Shown here: positions 54,419-64,000 of the stretch, piece after piece | Layout: every line of letters begins with the position of its first letter | Position numbering within the stretch: the first letter of the stretch is position 1 | NCBI RefSeq assembly: GCF_040939455.1 | Contig: NC_134119.1 | Span: 9,350,501 to 9,414,500, forward strand | Length of the DNA stretch: 64,000 nucleotides | Direction: 5' to 3' | Source: Microcebus murinus | Taxonomy: Eukaryota > Chordata > Mammalia > Primates > Cheirogaleidae | Position numbers and translations under genes: made by a program | The notes under the pieces: generated by a model | Told to the model about the DNA's origin: nothing | The model's input: the letters and a program-made list of their open reading frames with translations, nothing else | The model's database searches: none

Positions 54419-54989
54419 TATGAGAACGAGCATAATTAAAAAGATATGAAAAGATACCAAACTCTTAAGAGGCACAGGATTAAAGGAGAGAGAGACCAGG
54501 AAAGTTTATGTTGATCCTCTGCCCTGTTGGAATTTTTAGAATGAGATTTTTCAAAAAGCTTAATCAAAAAAAAAAAAAAGTCTAAAAGCCTTTCAAAATA
54601 TAATAAAACTGAAAAATGCAAAGCCATGTTGCAGCTTCCATTTGCAATTTTTAACACTGTAGAATCTGTCAAAGATCTATACAGTCCCTCCTCTCTCACC
54701 CCATTTCCCACTTCTTCCACCTCGCACTAGAAAAGAAAGAGACAGAATAAGGGAACGGCTGGCAGCCGTTCACAGGGAATAATATGCTCGTTTAAAGCCA
54801 GTGTTATTGCATACTTGGGGGGCTGACCTTAGCGCTGGTGAATTCTGACCTTGTGAAATGCTCAACAGGAAAAAACTTGAAGAGTCATCAAGGACAGCTC
54901 AATCAAGGTGTCCAAGCTGTGTGCATCAGCAGTGGAGAGAGAGATGGAATGGATGGACACATTAAAAATGAATAGGAAGGTTATTAAAG
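54419..54989. other. No gene; anonymous sequence
   Basis: A-run at 54567-54579. No repeat recognised; the minus-strand frame 54720-54436 has no domain. Confidence 0.45.
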
Positions 54990-56480
54990 GACTTCCGGTT
55001 AAAAGGGTGGCTTAAATTGACCCGTTCATCTTTTCTCCTTCTCAAAACCCCACTAAAGTGACAGTAAAGGAATTAAACAGGTGTAAGTGCACAGGGACAA
55101 AGATGGTGGGAGAACAGACAATGACAGGAGAGAAATGTCAGCCAAATTTTAGAAGATGGAAAGAGGATGAATGGTGGTGAGTGAGTGAGGCTTTAGTATT
55201 TTCCCATTTGCTGAGGACTGGGTGGTGGCAAGTTAACATGAAGCCAGTTCAAGCTAAGGGACCTGGAGAGCTTCAAGACCAGGAGGCCCCAGTTACTTCC
55301 AAAGTAAGGAAGCATTCCAAGGAGCCCCTCTCCTATCTTCTTCCAGCAGAAAGGAGACTTTGGACTTGAATTTAAGGCTGGACTGGAGGACACTAGGCAC
55401 AGGCAGAGTGAGAATGAGCCCCTTCTGATACAAGCAGGTACGATGAGCGTCTGCACGCTGACAAAGACGCCTCCAGCCTCCTTTCTCTGCTCAGCTCCCT
55501 GTCCTGGCTACCTGGTTTCTGCCGACCTCCCTCCCAAGTGGGAGATCCACTATTTCTTCTCTGAAAAAAAAAATTGTCTGCCCAAGAGAAAAAGAAAAAA
55601 CCTACAGATACTAAAATAACGGGGTCCCTCAAAGAGACAGGTCATTCATTGCTCAGGGCTCCCACTCGGAGGGCCACTGGTCAACAAGATCAATCCCAGA
55701 CATAAAACGTTGAGTCTGCACTTTAGTGCCTTGTGTCAAAATACAAATGGGCTTCCAAGCACCACCATATATTTGTTTAAAACCTCTAATATTACATTCA
55801 GAGATGAAAACAAATGGGGAAAAGCAACTCCAAGAATACAAAGACCCTGTGGCAAGGGAAAAAATTATCAAAAATACTGAAATATCTTCAGAGAGATAGA
55901 ACATTTGTGACTCAAACCCATAAAAAAGGAACATCCTGTGAACAATAAGTAGCTTTTGGGAAGTCGTTGCAAATTCAAAATATAGTTTGAAAGGTGATGG
56001 TGAGAACTCCTCCAGAAAGTAGAACAAAGGAAAAAGAGAGGAATAATAGAAAATAAAATATTAAAAAGAAAAATTAAAGACACAACATACAAATAACAGT
56101 TTCAGAAAACAACAAAAATAAAATATTTTTATAAAGGGAAATAACATAGAAGTTATTCCAGAAAATTTGCCAAAAACCAAAGAAAACAAGCTTCAAGAAC
56201 CTATCAGCTAACCTAGCTCAGTGAGAAAAATCACATGTCAATTCGTATCATCCTTAAATTTTAAATCTTAAAAACTTTCCAGAGAGAGAAATTTTGTAAA
56301 AGGTATATAACATCATCACACAGCACATCAGCTATGCTGGAAACTGGAAAACAATAAATACATTTCTTCAGAATATTTAATACAAGAAGATTTCTCTCCA
56401 ACCAAGAATTCCATGCTACTTAAATTATTGCTCAATTGTGAAATGTAGAATAAATATACTGTCACATGTGCAGCATCTAA
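54990..56480 (+). mobile_element. Old L1M/HAL1-type element: 5' region and ORF1 remnant
   Basis: Phrases follow the sense order of an old L1 or HAL1: 'aaaccccactaaagtgacag' in the 5' part, 'ctcctccagaaagtagaaca' and 'gttattccagaaaatttgcc' in the coiled-coil part of ORF1, and 'aaaaactttccagagagaga', 'ttctctccaaccaagaattc' and 'gtagaataaatatactgtca' toward the ORF1 C-terminal part. ORF1p is the RNA-binding chaperone of L1. Frequent stops mean no protein. HAL1 elements keep only ORF1, which would fit, but the 3' end is missing so L1M is equally possible. Confidence 0.75.
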
Positions 56481-56900
56481 AAAATTGAAACTCTTAGATT
56501 CTCTTTCTCCAGAAAAAGGGGAGCTTTTTTATTTCTTTTTTTCTAGATAAACACAGTCCGAGGCTGCCTGAGAGTAAAGCCAACACAGAGAACAAGAGAG
56601 AGGGTAGGTTGAGGGAGAGTTGAGCCCTCAACCCCGAGAAGGCAGGGTCTGGCCACATCATCTGCACTGGAGTCTTTGGTTCCCTCTGGCAAATGCAACC
56701 TCTAGTAGATAAAATCTATCTCCCATCCTGCCACTTTCATGAATTCTCTTGAGTTGTGCCAAATATTATTGATGGCCCTCCTTCCTGACCACCAATTGTT
56801 TTAGTTTATGACATTAATCTAAGGGCTTGCTTCTTCACAATGTATAACAGGTTTTAAGTTTCTCTCCAATGCAAAGCCTGGCCTTCACAAAGGGCTCAAG
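56481..56900. other. No gene; anonymous sequence
   Basis: No repeat or coding feature recognised. Confidence 0.45.
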
Positions 56901-56939
56901 CCACTCATGGATAAGAACAGCAAGAGCTCTCTTGGATTC

Positions 56940-57550
56940 CCCTCTCCCTCATGCCCAATTGGCCACCACCTTGATTCCTTCCCACCTCCTCCTCCTCTCA
57001 CCTGGATTCTCTAGAATCAATCCCCCACACAACTGCTCTAGCGATCATTCTAAAATGCCAAACTGACAATGATCCTCCCCCCTCCCCAGCTTGCAACACT
57101 TTAATTGCTCTCTCAATGCAGAAGGATCAAATCCAACGCCCTTAACACAACATGCAAGATGCAGCCCCAGACCACCTCCCACTTACATCCATGCGAAACC
57201 ACTGAGAGCGATTGCACGCCCCATAACCTTGCAAACGCTCAGCCTGGCAGGCCCCACTCCACCTATTCCCAACAGTCTGACAAATTCCCACTCACCCTTC
57301 TAGATCCAGCACAAGTAAGTCCTGCTTTGTGAAACATTCCCTAGCAGTCCCCTCTGTTCCATTGATGTTGTCTTCCCCCCACTTTCTGCCACCTGTCCTC
57401 TATGATGGCACCTACCCCATGTTCTACAGACTCTTAGGACATGTCGGCTTCCTACACTGAAGGATGAGTTCATTCCTGTGTTCCAAAATTGAGACAGGAT
57501 CTGTCCTTGGTAGATATTAAATATTTGGTGAAGGATCAATGAATTCTCTT
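56940..57550 (+). mobile_element. Long L2 LINE 3' region
   Basis: Sense L2 running through 'gcaacactttaattgctctc', 'aggatcaaatccaacgccct', 'aacatgcaagatgcagcccc' to 'gaaacattccctagcagtcc', 'gatggcacctaccccatgtt' and 'agacaggatctgtccttggt', close to the L2 end. One of the longest L2 pieces here. Frames on both strands within it are L2 shadows. Confidence 0.85.
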
Positions 57551-58149
57551 TTAGGACACGCTTCCTAGCACTGTTGTGGGAACAAACACTCAATAGGTAG
57601 TTAGGGAAATAAATCGAAGCTTCTTCACGTTCTGCAGGAGGCATTTGTTGGTTTCGCCTGCCTCACATCTATCCCCCGTAATTCTGGCGCTGGTACTAGG
57701 CCGAAGATTTCCTTTGAGGAAACCACCTCTCCCTTGATCTCAACCTTGAGAGTACACCAGAGCCAACTTCTACAAATTCATGAGAGCCCACTGTTACATT
57801 TTCAGGAAACTTCTAAGCCACGTGGCATTATGTTGGTAGTTTGAAATCAGCCATGGCGGGAGTATTTATGCAAGGAAATTGGCAAATGCTGATATATTTC
57901 TTACTCCCAGAGCCGGTTGGTAAATATTTACCAGCTCATCCATGATCTCAGCCCATGTGGTTTGACAGGGACCGACTCCACACTCAGCCCTCCCAGGTGG
58001 GCGCTCGGCTCAAGTCTGCCCTCTCAATAGGGTCCAGGCCTCCCAAGGCCACGATGACCGGCCCATACATGGGCATGTTACTTCTGCCTGACCCATGAGT
58101 CCTCTCCCAGGACTGTTGCTGAAACTACTAAAGAGCAACCTCACTGGCA
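57551..58149. other. No gene; anonymous sequence
   Basis: No repeat recognised in most of it. The 171-codon minus frame at 58525-58010 extends into this stretch but has no domain and overlaps a repeat at its start. Confidence 0.45.
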
Positions 58150-58365
58150 GGTGGACGAGACCCATCTGAGAATGAAACCAACACAGAGGAGAGAGAGAAG
58201 GAAATAGAGAAGTGAGACCAAGTCTCACATCATCGTCTGAGCCCTGGACCCAGCAATGACTCAGGCCAGTTGTCACTCCCAGATGTTCCAACTGTCTGAG
58301 TCGAAAAAGGACTTTTTCGCTTAAGTCAGTTTGTGCTGGGTTTTTGTCACCAGCAATTGAACGTA
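58150..58365 (+). repeat. Old interspersed repeat 3' end, family not assigned
   Basis: 'catcatcgtctgagccctgg', 'acccagcaatgactcaggcc' and 'cgcttaagtcagtttgtgct' then 'gggtttttgtcaccagcaat' match a common old repeat whose ending also occurs near 28950, 62230 and 63520. Confidence 0.55.
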
Positions 58366-58734
58366 TCCTGCCTGATTTATAGCCCATCCCAGTTTGTGAA
58401 TATTTTTCTATGATGTGGAAGGCGTTCTCGCTAGGACACCAGCTGCCACGAGCACCATGGCCACTGCTGCTACTGGCCTTCACTGCCATCGGGATCACAA
58501 TGCTGTCTCCCAATGCCTTTGCCACAAGGACTTTCTAAAGGAAGCATCTCTGTGTCCCTGCAGGTGCCAGAGCAGAGCCTGATGGGGGCCGAGACAAGAT
58601 GCCAGGCCGGTGCTACACTGGGTCTCAAACTCGCCTGCCCATCGGACCCTGAGGAGCTTGGGGACATATATACTACCTGGTCCTACGCCAGAAGCTCAGA
58701 CTGTATCCATCTATAGTGTATATGCCCTGGACGC

Positions 58735-58797
58735 CAGGAGCTGTTAAAGCTCCCCAAGGGATTCTATTGTGCAGCCAAGGTTGAGGACCACTGGCTA
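58735..58797 (+). mobile_element. MER5B MITE fragment
   Basis: 'gttaaagctccccaagggat' then 'tctattgtgcagccaaggtt' and 'gaggaccactgg' match the right half of MER5B. The left half is not present. Confidence 0.8.
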
Positions 58798-59564
58798 GAC
58801 CCTCTGACTTCCAGAGTGCACAGTTCCACTCATCAAAGTGAACTTGGCCTTAACTGAACTTTTCTCCTGCACCCCACAATTGATTTCCTTGCTCTCTTCC
58901 ATACGTGTCTTGTGCTGATGCTGTTTTCAGCTCTTTCAATTATGCGATTTCCTTATCTTTATACTATTGAGAATAACTTACAAGATTTCTTCAGCAGCAA
59001 CTAAATTTATCTGCCTGTCATTTTGTTTTCATTATCCATGATAGCTATCTCGTGCATAGCTTATGAGAACACATCAAGTGATTGGTTTTAAACAAACAAA
59101 CAAAAATCCACCAAGTCAACATTTGTCGCAAGGTGTACAGGGTGCTCGTTGCTTTGGTGGCTTGTACACGATCTGCATGCAATGTGGGTGTCCCCTCCGG
59201 CCCACAAGGACTCTTCTCCCAGGTCTATGCATGTTTGGCCTTATCTACTGTCCCTCCTTGTCACACATGATGGTGCCCTCTTTTCTGGAGCGTGGCATTA
59301 TGGCCCAAGTTTTGCTCTAATGAAATCGATAATTCTGAAAGCTCGCTGAAGGAATAAAGATGCGTGGTACTTGTCAAAAGTTCTTCATTTTGAACATGAA
59401 TAGGCATTTGCTCATCGTGGTTGACAGCTGATGGCTTTTAGCTGTAGAATATCTGTAAAAATAACAAGAATTTTAACCACCTATCTTCTGTCTTGCTTTC
59501 TGACGAGCTTATCAACAAAGGAGGCCTGGACCCATGGAATGCCTGAGGAGAGCAAAAGCAATGT
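58798..59564. other. No gene; anonymous sequence
   Basis: Overlapping plus frames at 59063-59349 show no domain. No repeat recognised. Confidence 0.45.
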
Positions 59565-60390
59565 CTTTTTTTGTTGCGGTGGTGGTAAGAAAGAACACAT
59601 AACATGAGAACCACCCTCTTAACACATGTTTAAGGGTACAGTACAGCACTGTTAACTCTAAGTGCAATGTTGTGCATCAGATCTCTTGAACTTTTTCATC
59701 TCGCTCATCTGAAACTTCATACCTGTTGAAAGCAGCTCCCCATTTCCCCCTCCCCACCCCAGCCTCTCGCCCCGGACATTCTACTCTCTGCTTCTATGAG
59801 TTTGATTATTTTAGCTACTTCTTATAAGTGAGATGATGCAACATTTGTCATTCTGTGTCTGTCTTGTTTCACTTGGCCATGTCCTCAAGCCTCATCCATG
59901 TTGTATATGACAAGATTCCCTTCTTTTCTTTAGGTGGATTAATATTATGTTGTATCTATATAGGACATTTTCTCTGTCCGTTCGTCTGTCAATGGACATT
60001 TAGGCTGTTTCCAGGTCTTGGCTATTGTGAATAATGCTGTGATGTATACAGCAGTGCAAATATTTCCTCAAGATCCTGATTTCAATTATTTTGGATAAGT
60101 ATCCAAAATGTGGGATTGCAGGATCCTATGGTAGTTCTACTTTTAATTTTTTGAGGAACCGCCATACTGTTTTCCATAGTGGCTGCACCATTTTCCATTC
60201 CCATCTATAGCAGGTGCAGGTAGAGGGCTCCAATCTTTCTGCCACTTTGCCAACACTTGTTATTTGGGGTTTTTTTTGTTGTTGTTGTTTTAATAATGGC
60301 CATTCTAACAGCTCCGAGGCAGTATCTCATTGTGGTTTGGACTTGCATTTCTCTGATGATCACCATTTCTCTGATGATCGCCATTTTGAA
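59565..60390 (-). mobile_element. Old L1 (L1M) 3' region
   Basis: Reversed L1: T-rich start, 'ccaccctcttaacacatgtt', 'gtttaagggtacagtacagc', 'acttggccatgtcctcaagc', 'tggctattgtgaataatgct', 'tgaggaaccgccatactgtt' and 'gtatctcattgtggtttgga'. A 19-bp unit 'catttctctgatgatcacc' is duplicated near 60348-60385. Confidence 0.9.
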
Positions 60391-60535
60391 CCATAGCTGT
60401 GATTCCCCCTGATTAGCCATTTGGCTACTGAGCTACATCACATGTTTCTACCTCCAGGCTGCCCCAGCTGCTCTCCAGTCATGGCCTGAGGATGCGGCTG
60501 GCCAGCCTTCTCTTTGAGCCCCCAAACCCAGGATT

Positions 60536-60765
60536 CCTCTGTCTCAGAACTACTGACAGTTTGAGCCAAGCAACTTTTGTTGTGGGGGGCTGCCCTATGC
60601 TTTGGGGACATTTAACAGCATCCTCAGCCTCTACTCACCAGATGCCAGTAGCACACACATAGGTTGTGACTACCAAAAACACCTCCGGGCATTGCCAAAT
60701 GCCCTCTGGGAGTGGGGGACGGGGGTTGGGGAGGGAGGGAATTGCCCCAGGTTGAAACCACTCTT
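60536..60765 (+). mobile_element. MER5A hAT-Charlie MITE
   Basis: 'cagaactactgacagtttga', 'ttgttgtggggggctgccct', 'accagatgccagtagcacac', 'gggcattgccaaatgccctc' and 'ccccaggttgaaaccact'. It has a small local G-rich expansion near 60716-60738. Confidence 0.92.
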
Positions 60766-60784
60766 CTAGCCCTTGCTACATATC

Positions 60785-60920
60785 ACCTAGAGAATCACCT
60801 AGAGAGCTCAGGTGCCTCCCAGGCCAATGGAACCAGAGCATCTACATAGGAACGCGGGCACCAGCATTGGGAAAGCTGCCCTGAGATTCCAAAGTGCAGC
60901 CAGGGGTGAGAACCCCCATC
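60785..60920 (+). mobile_element. MER5B-like MITE
   Basis: 'agagaatcacctagagagct' and 'ccaaagtgcagccaggggtg' then 'agaaccc' lie in the MER5B order. It sits directly after MER5A; the two may have landed separately. Confidence 0.65.
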
Positions 60921-61354
60921 CTAAAGCAACTAGCCTAATACTGCCATGAGCTTCTTCAAGGCCTTCTCAAATATTTTATAACTGGGCCCTCCACTTAGCA
61001 ACATGAGCAACCACTACATAGGAACAATATTAGCAATGATGTCAAGTACTATCTTGTGGAGTTTGCAGTTGAATGAGGTCACAAGAGTGCGAGGGAAATT
61101 AAGCATTTTTCATCTGTGAGTACGTATGGAAAATTACCTAGCAAGGAAACCTAAAAGGAATAAGAGAAAATGAGTGCTGGTCTGAGGAAGTTAATGGATG
61201 GATTGGAAACTGGGAAGTGCATTGGGGCGAATGCGTCCAAGTCCTCTTAGAAGCCAGGAGAGGCCTGGGACACTTTGGGTCTTTTTGAAGTTCCTGGTAT
61301 ATTTTTAAATGTAAGGGGTTTTGAAAATTGCAGTGTATTTTTAGCATTTACTTT
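60921..61354. other. No gene; anonymous sequence
   Basis: No repeat or coding feature recognised. Confidence 0.45.
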
Positions 61355-61640
61355 TTAAAAAAAAATCTGTATTATAATTTGCATGCCATAAAATTCACCA
61401 TTTCAAAGCATATAATCCAATAATGTTTAATATATTCACAGAGTTGTGCAGCCATCACCATTATCTAATTTCAGAACATTTTTATCACTCCCCAAAGAAA
61501 CCTCACATCCATTAGCGGTCACTCCCCATTCCCCGAAACATCCTGACCCCTGGCAACCACTAATCTACTTTCTGGCTATAGATTTGCCTATTCTGGACAT
61601 CCCATATAAATGAAAACCTGTAATATGCAGACTTTGTGCC
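61355..61640 (-). mobile_element. Old L1 (L1M) 3' UTR fragment
   Basis: Reversed L1M: 'atttgcatgccataaaattc', 'gagttgtgcagccatcacca', 'gtcactccccattccccgaa', 'ctggcaaccactaatctact' and 'cctattctggacatcccata'. Confidence 0.95.
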
Positions 61641-61859
61641 TAGCTACCTAGAAAGCATCATTTTTAAAAAGCAAAACAAGAGTGAAAGCAAGCTTTCCTC
61701 CCAAGAGCAATGAAACATAGCGCCTAAAAGATGGACTTAGGCATCAGACGAAACACAGACCAAATATTAATTCCCCTACCCTCTAGCTGTCTGATCTTGG
61801 GCAGACACCATTGATTGAAGACCCAAAAGCATTCCCAACACGCTTCTCCCTGGCCCAAC

Positions 61860-62275
61860 TCTCACCATAGAGACTTGAAAGGCCAAATGGGCATTGTCCA
61901 GCCTTCCAGTTTTGCCAAGGAGAAACACTGGGAAGTCTCAGGCGCCTCCTAGCAAAGACATTTCTTTGTGATTAGAGAGAGATGCACTTGAAGAAAACAC
62001 TCTGCCATTTGTCCCCAGCCCCTTCCTTCCTTTGAAGAAGGTATGAAGGTAGAAACTTGGACATGTGGCTGCCATGTTTCGACCCTGGGGGAAGAGCCCA
62101 GAGGATCACAGAAATATTAATACCAGCCCAAATTCTGACATTGTTAAGCCACTGAGCCAGTGCCAGTAACTACCTTCCCACCAACTGATATGCATAAAAG
62201 ATAAGCCCTTGTGTGTCTAAGCTACTATTAGTTGGGCTTTTGTTACTACAAGCATAAAACATCCCGGAGACAGAA
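61860..62275. repeat. Old interspersed repeat, family not assigned
   Basis: 'gccatgtttcgaccctgggg', 'gacattgttaagccactgag', then 'gtgtctaagctactattagt' and 'tgggcttttgttactacaag' resemble the ends of a common old repeat also represented at 58.3 kb. Confidence 0.45.
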
Positions 62276-62544
62276 AGGTATTTAATTCCTAGGCACTAGT
62301 TCAAGCATTGGTGGGTATAGCTCCCTCCCCTATGAACCACAAGAATTGCTCACCATCTGTTAAACATTGCACAGTTCCCTTTTAGGGAGGGTTTCTCCCC
62401 TTTGGAGTGGGAACTGCACTTGTTCTCCTTTAGCCAAGATATGGGCCTATTGGTTACCCCATGTCTATCAGAAACCCCTCCCTGAAATTTGAAAATTGAA
62501 AAGTTATTGAACTTCATTCATTCCAGTGGGCTATTCCCAAATTC
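62276..62544. other. No feature; anonymous sequence
   Basis: A nearly symmetric stretch around 62380-62420 ('tttagggagggtttctcccc') is the only notable point. Confidence 0.4.
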
Positions 62545-63300
62545 AACCATGCATTCATTCATTCAAAAAGCATATTTATTGAGCACCTAATTTATGCCAG
62601 TGTGAAGACATGGAATTGAAGAAAACAGAGAAATTCAAAGAACTAATATCCTAGGAGAAGGAGGCAGACAATCAACATCTTTTGTCATTTGTAACATCAG
62701 TTGGTAATGAGTGATATGAAGAAAAGTTAAGTAGGGTAAAGGGAATAGATCCAACAGGAATGGGGAAAGGGGACGTCTGTTTTAGAGAATGGTCCAAGAA
62801 GCTTTTCTAAGGAAACTATACTTGAGCAAAGAAGCTCTGACAAGAGTGTCCCAGGCAGGAGGCAGAGCATGTGCAAAGGCCCTGAGGCAGTACCATGCTT
62901 AGTGTATTAGAGGAACATCAGGGAGGAAGTCAGTGAGGCTGGAGCTGAAGGCAGAGGGAAGGATGGTTGATGAGAAACCTGGAGAGATGGCGGGAGCCAG
63001 ATCAAGTCTTTCGTTAAGATGAGAAACAGGAAATGACATCACCTGGCTCAGGTTTTAACACAATCCCTCTGGCCGATGGGTAGAGTATAGACTGACTGGG
63101 GGAAAGGGGGAGAAAGGAAGACCAGTGAGGAGGTAGTGGTGATACTTTGGTTAAGAACCAGGGCTATAACCGTGGGGTTACGGAAAGTGGTCAGACTCTG
63201 GGTATATGTAGAAGGCAGAGGTGACTAAATTTACTGAAGGACTCAACGTGGATTGTGAGGGAGACGGAAGAGTCAGGGATTGTTCCAACATGTCGTCCTG
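62545..63300 (-). mobile_element. Long L2 LINE 3' region, from tail inward
   Basis: Reversed L2 starting exactly at its tail ('cattcattcattcaaaaagc', 'atatttattgagcacctaat'). It continues for about 750 bp through 'cttgagcaaagaagctctga', 'gcatgtgcaaaggccctgag', 'gtcagtgaggctggagctga', 'cagatcaagtctttcg', 'gatggtagag'-like and 'gtggtcagactctgggtata' segments. It is the longest L2 copy in the window. Confidence 0.9.
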
Positions 63301-64000
63301 AGGACTGGGTAAATGGAGGTGCCACTCGCCAAAGTGGGGACTAACTGGAGGAGCAGGGTTCGGGTAGTCGTGGTGACACCAGAAATTACGACGGCGACCG
63401 TTCCCATGGGTGTTGCTCTGTGGCACTCCGGGGCTGCCTCTTGGGACGTTGAGACCCTCGGCCTCCCCAGCGATTCAGAGTTCCCAATATCCTTCTAGAA
63501 CATTCTCTCTGGCTTACATTAACCAAGGTTAGTTTCTGTCATTTGCAACCAAAGCCCCTTAACTAGTAAAAATGGGTCAAATTGGCTTTTCTGTGTCCGC
63601 CAGGGACACCAAATACCATTCTCGCCATGGGAACACGTGTCCCGAGAACCCACCAGCCGGCTGGCAAATGAACTTTCGGACGCCACCCATCTCCCCATGG
63701 GAGCTGACTGCTCCTCACATGGCGTCTCTCCACGGAGAGACAGCTTCTGCCAGTACAAGGTGGGGAAGTGTCAAATACTATTAAAACTTGATTGCTAATT
63801 CAAATGCTATTGTGCTTGATATGCTTGTCATGTAAAAGTGCACAATGTAGCTTAATAAAATTGATAGAACTCCCTTTGAAGATATTTTTGTCACAGAGGC
63901 ACTCAATAAAACTGTTTCCATTAGGCTCCTCTGCCTCTTCCATATTTTGCTAGTGACACATTTTCGCAAACTCGTCCAAGGCCCAGCAAAGCATGTTTTG
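63301..64000. other. No gene; GC-richer anonymous end of window
   Basis: Opposing frames (63313-63498 plus, 63426-63178 minus, 63572-63784 plus, 63758-63519 minus) share DNA and show no domain. 'ttaaccaaggttagtttctg' near 63520 repeats the old-repeat ending seen near 28950 and 58340. Short palindromes cluster at 63630-63745 ('aacacgtgt', 'ccccatgggag', 'tctccacggagaga'). Confidence 0.45.

Noticed and set aside
58010..58525. 171-codon minus-strand frame, one of the two longest in the window
   Set aside because: It overlaps an old interspersed repeat, shows no domain or splice context, and has no promoter-like sequence.

Overview
This is a 64 kb piece of primate nuclear DNA with no convincing protein-coding gene. 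Two young-looking Alu copies (29041-29369 and 37091-37431, both reversed) carry the diagnostic middle segment of strepsirrhine Alus: between the two arms they have the 'ttagttggccaattaatttc' block plus a 'tttatagtagaga' stretch, where human Alus read differently. The source is therefore most likely a lemur or a close strepsirrhine relative. An older AluJ-like copy and many pan-mammalian repeats (L2, MIR, MER5A, MER20, Tigger1, old L1) fit that. The open reading frames on both strands are short, overlap repeats or low-complexity tracts, and show no continuous domain structure outside transposon relics. The window reads as intergenic or deep-intronic sequence.

Layout. 0-5 kb: a reversed Tigger1 DNA transposon with an AluJ nested in it, then anonymous sequence with an E2F-type motif and a 183-bp pure purine tract. 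6-16 kb: L2 and MIR fragments, three MER5A copies, a 117-bp tandem duplication, and a hAT MITE inserted in an L2. 16.8-17.0 kb: a small CpG-rich patch that on the minus strand looks like a first coding exon or the 5' end of a retrocopy. 17-30 kb: L2, MIR and MER20 fragments, several unassigned old repeats, and the first strepsirrhine Alu. 30.5-31.5 kb: one copy of an inverted-repeat DNA element, then a microsatellite and an enhancer-like unique block. 33-40 kb: L2, MIR and MER5A, then a 2.4-kb L1 with a 5' inversion and a nested Alu. 40-48 kb: mostly anonymous sequence with MIR, L2, MER5A and MER20 pieces. 48.3-49.6 kb: a CpG-rich patch and an 850-bp inverted-repeat DNA element with probable target duplications. 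50.1-53.45 kb: a repeat-poor, homeodomain-motif-rich block that is the best candidate for conserved regulatory DNA. 53.5-64 kb: L1M/HAL1, L2, MER5A/B and more L2.

Function. The repeats give a layered history: L2 and MIR are the oldest layer, hAT MITEs and Tigger1 came next, then AluJ, L1 and the strepsirrhine Alus. Several events are readable directly from target-site duplications. If the window does something, it is probably cis-regulatory, centred on 50-53.4 kb with smaller candidates near 13, 22.4, 31.3, 35 and 44.8 kb. I found no RNA gene, CRISPR array, operon or complete coding gene. Repeat family names come from recognising consensus-like sequence by eye; boundaries are approximate unless a target-site duplication is cited.
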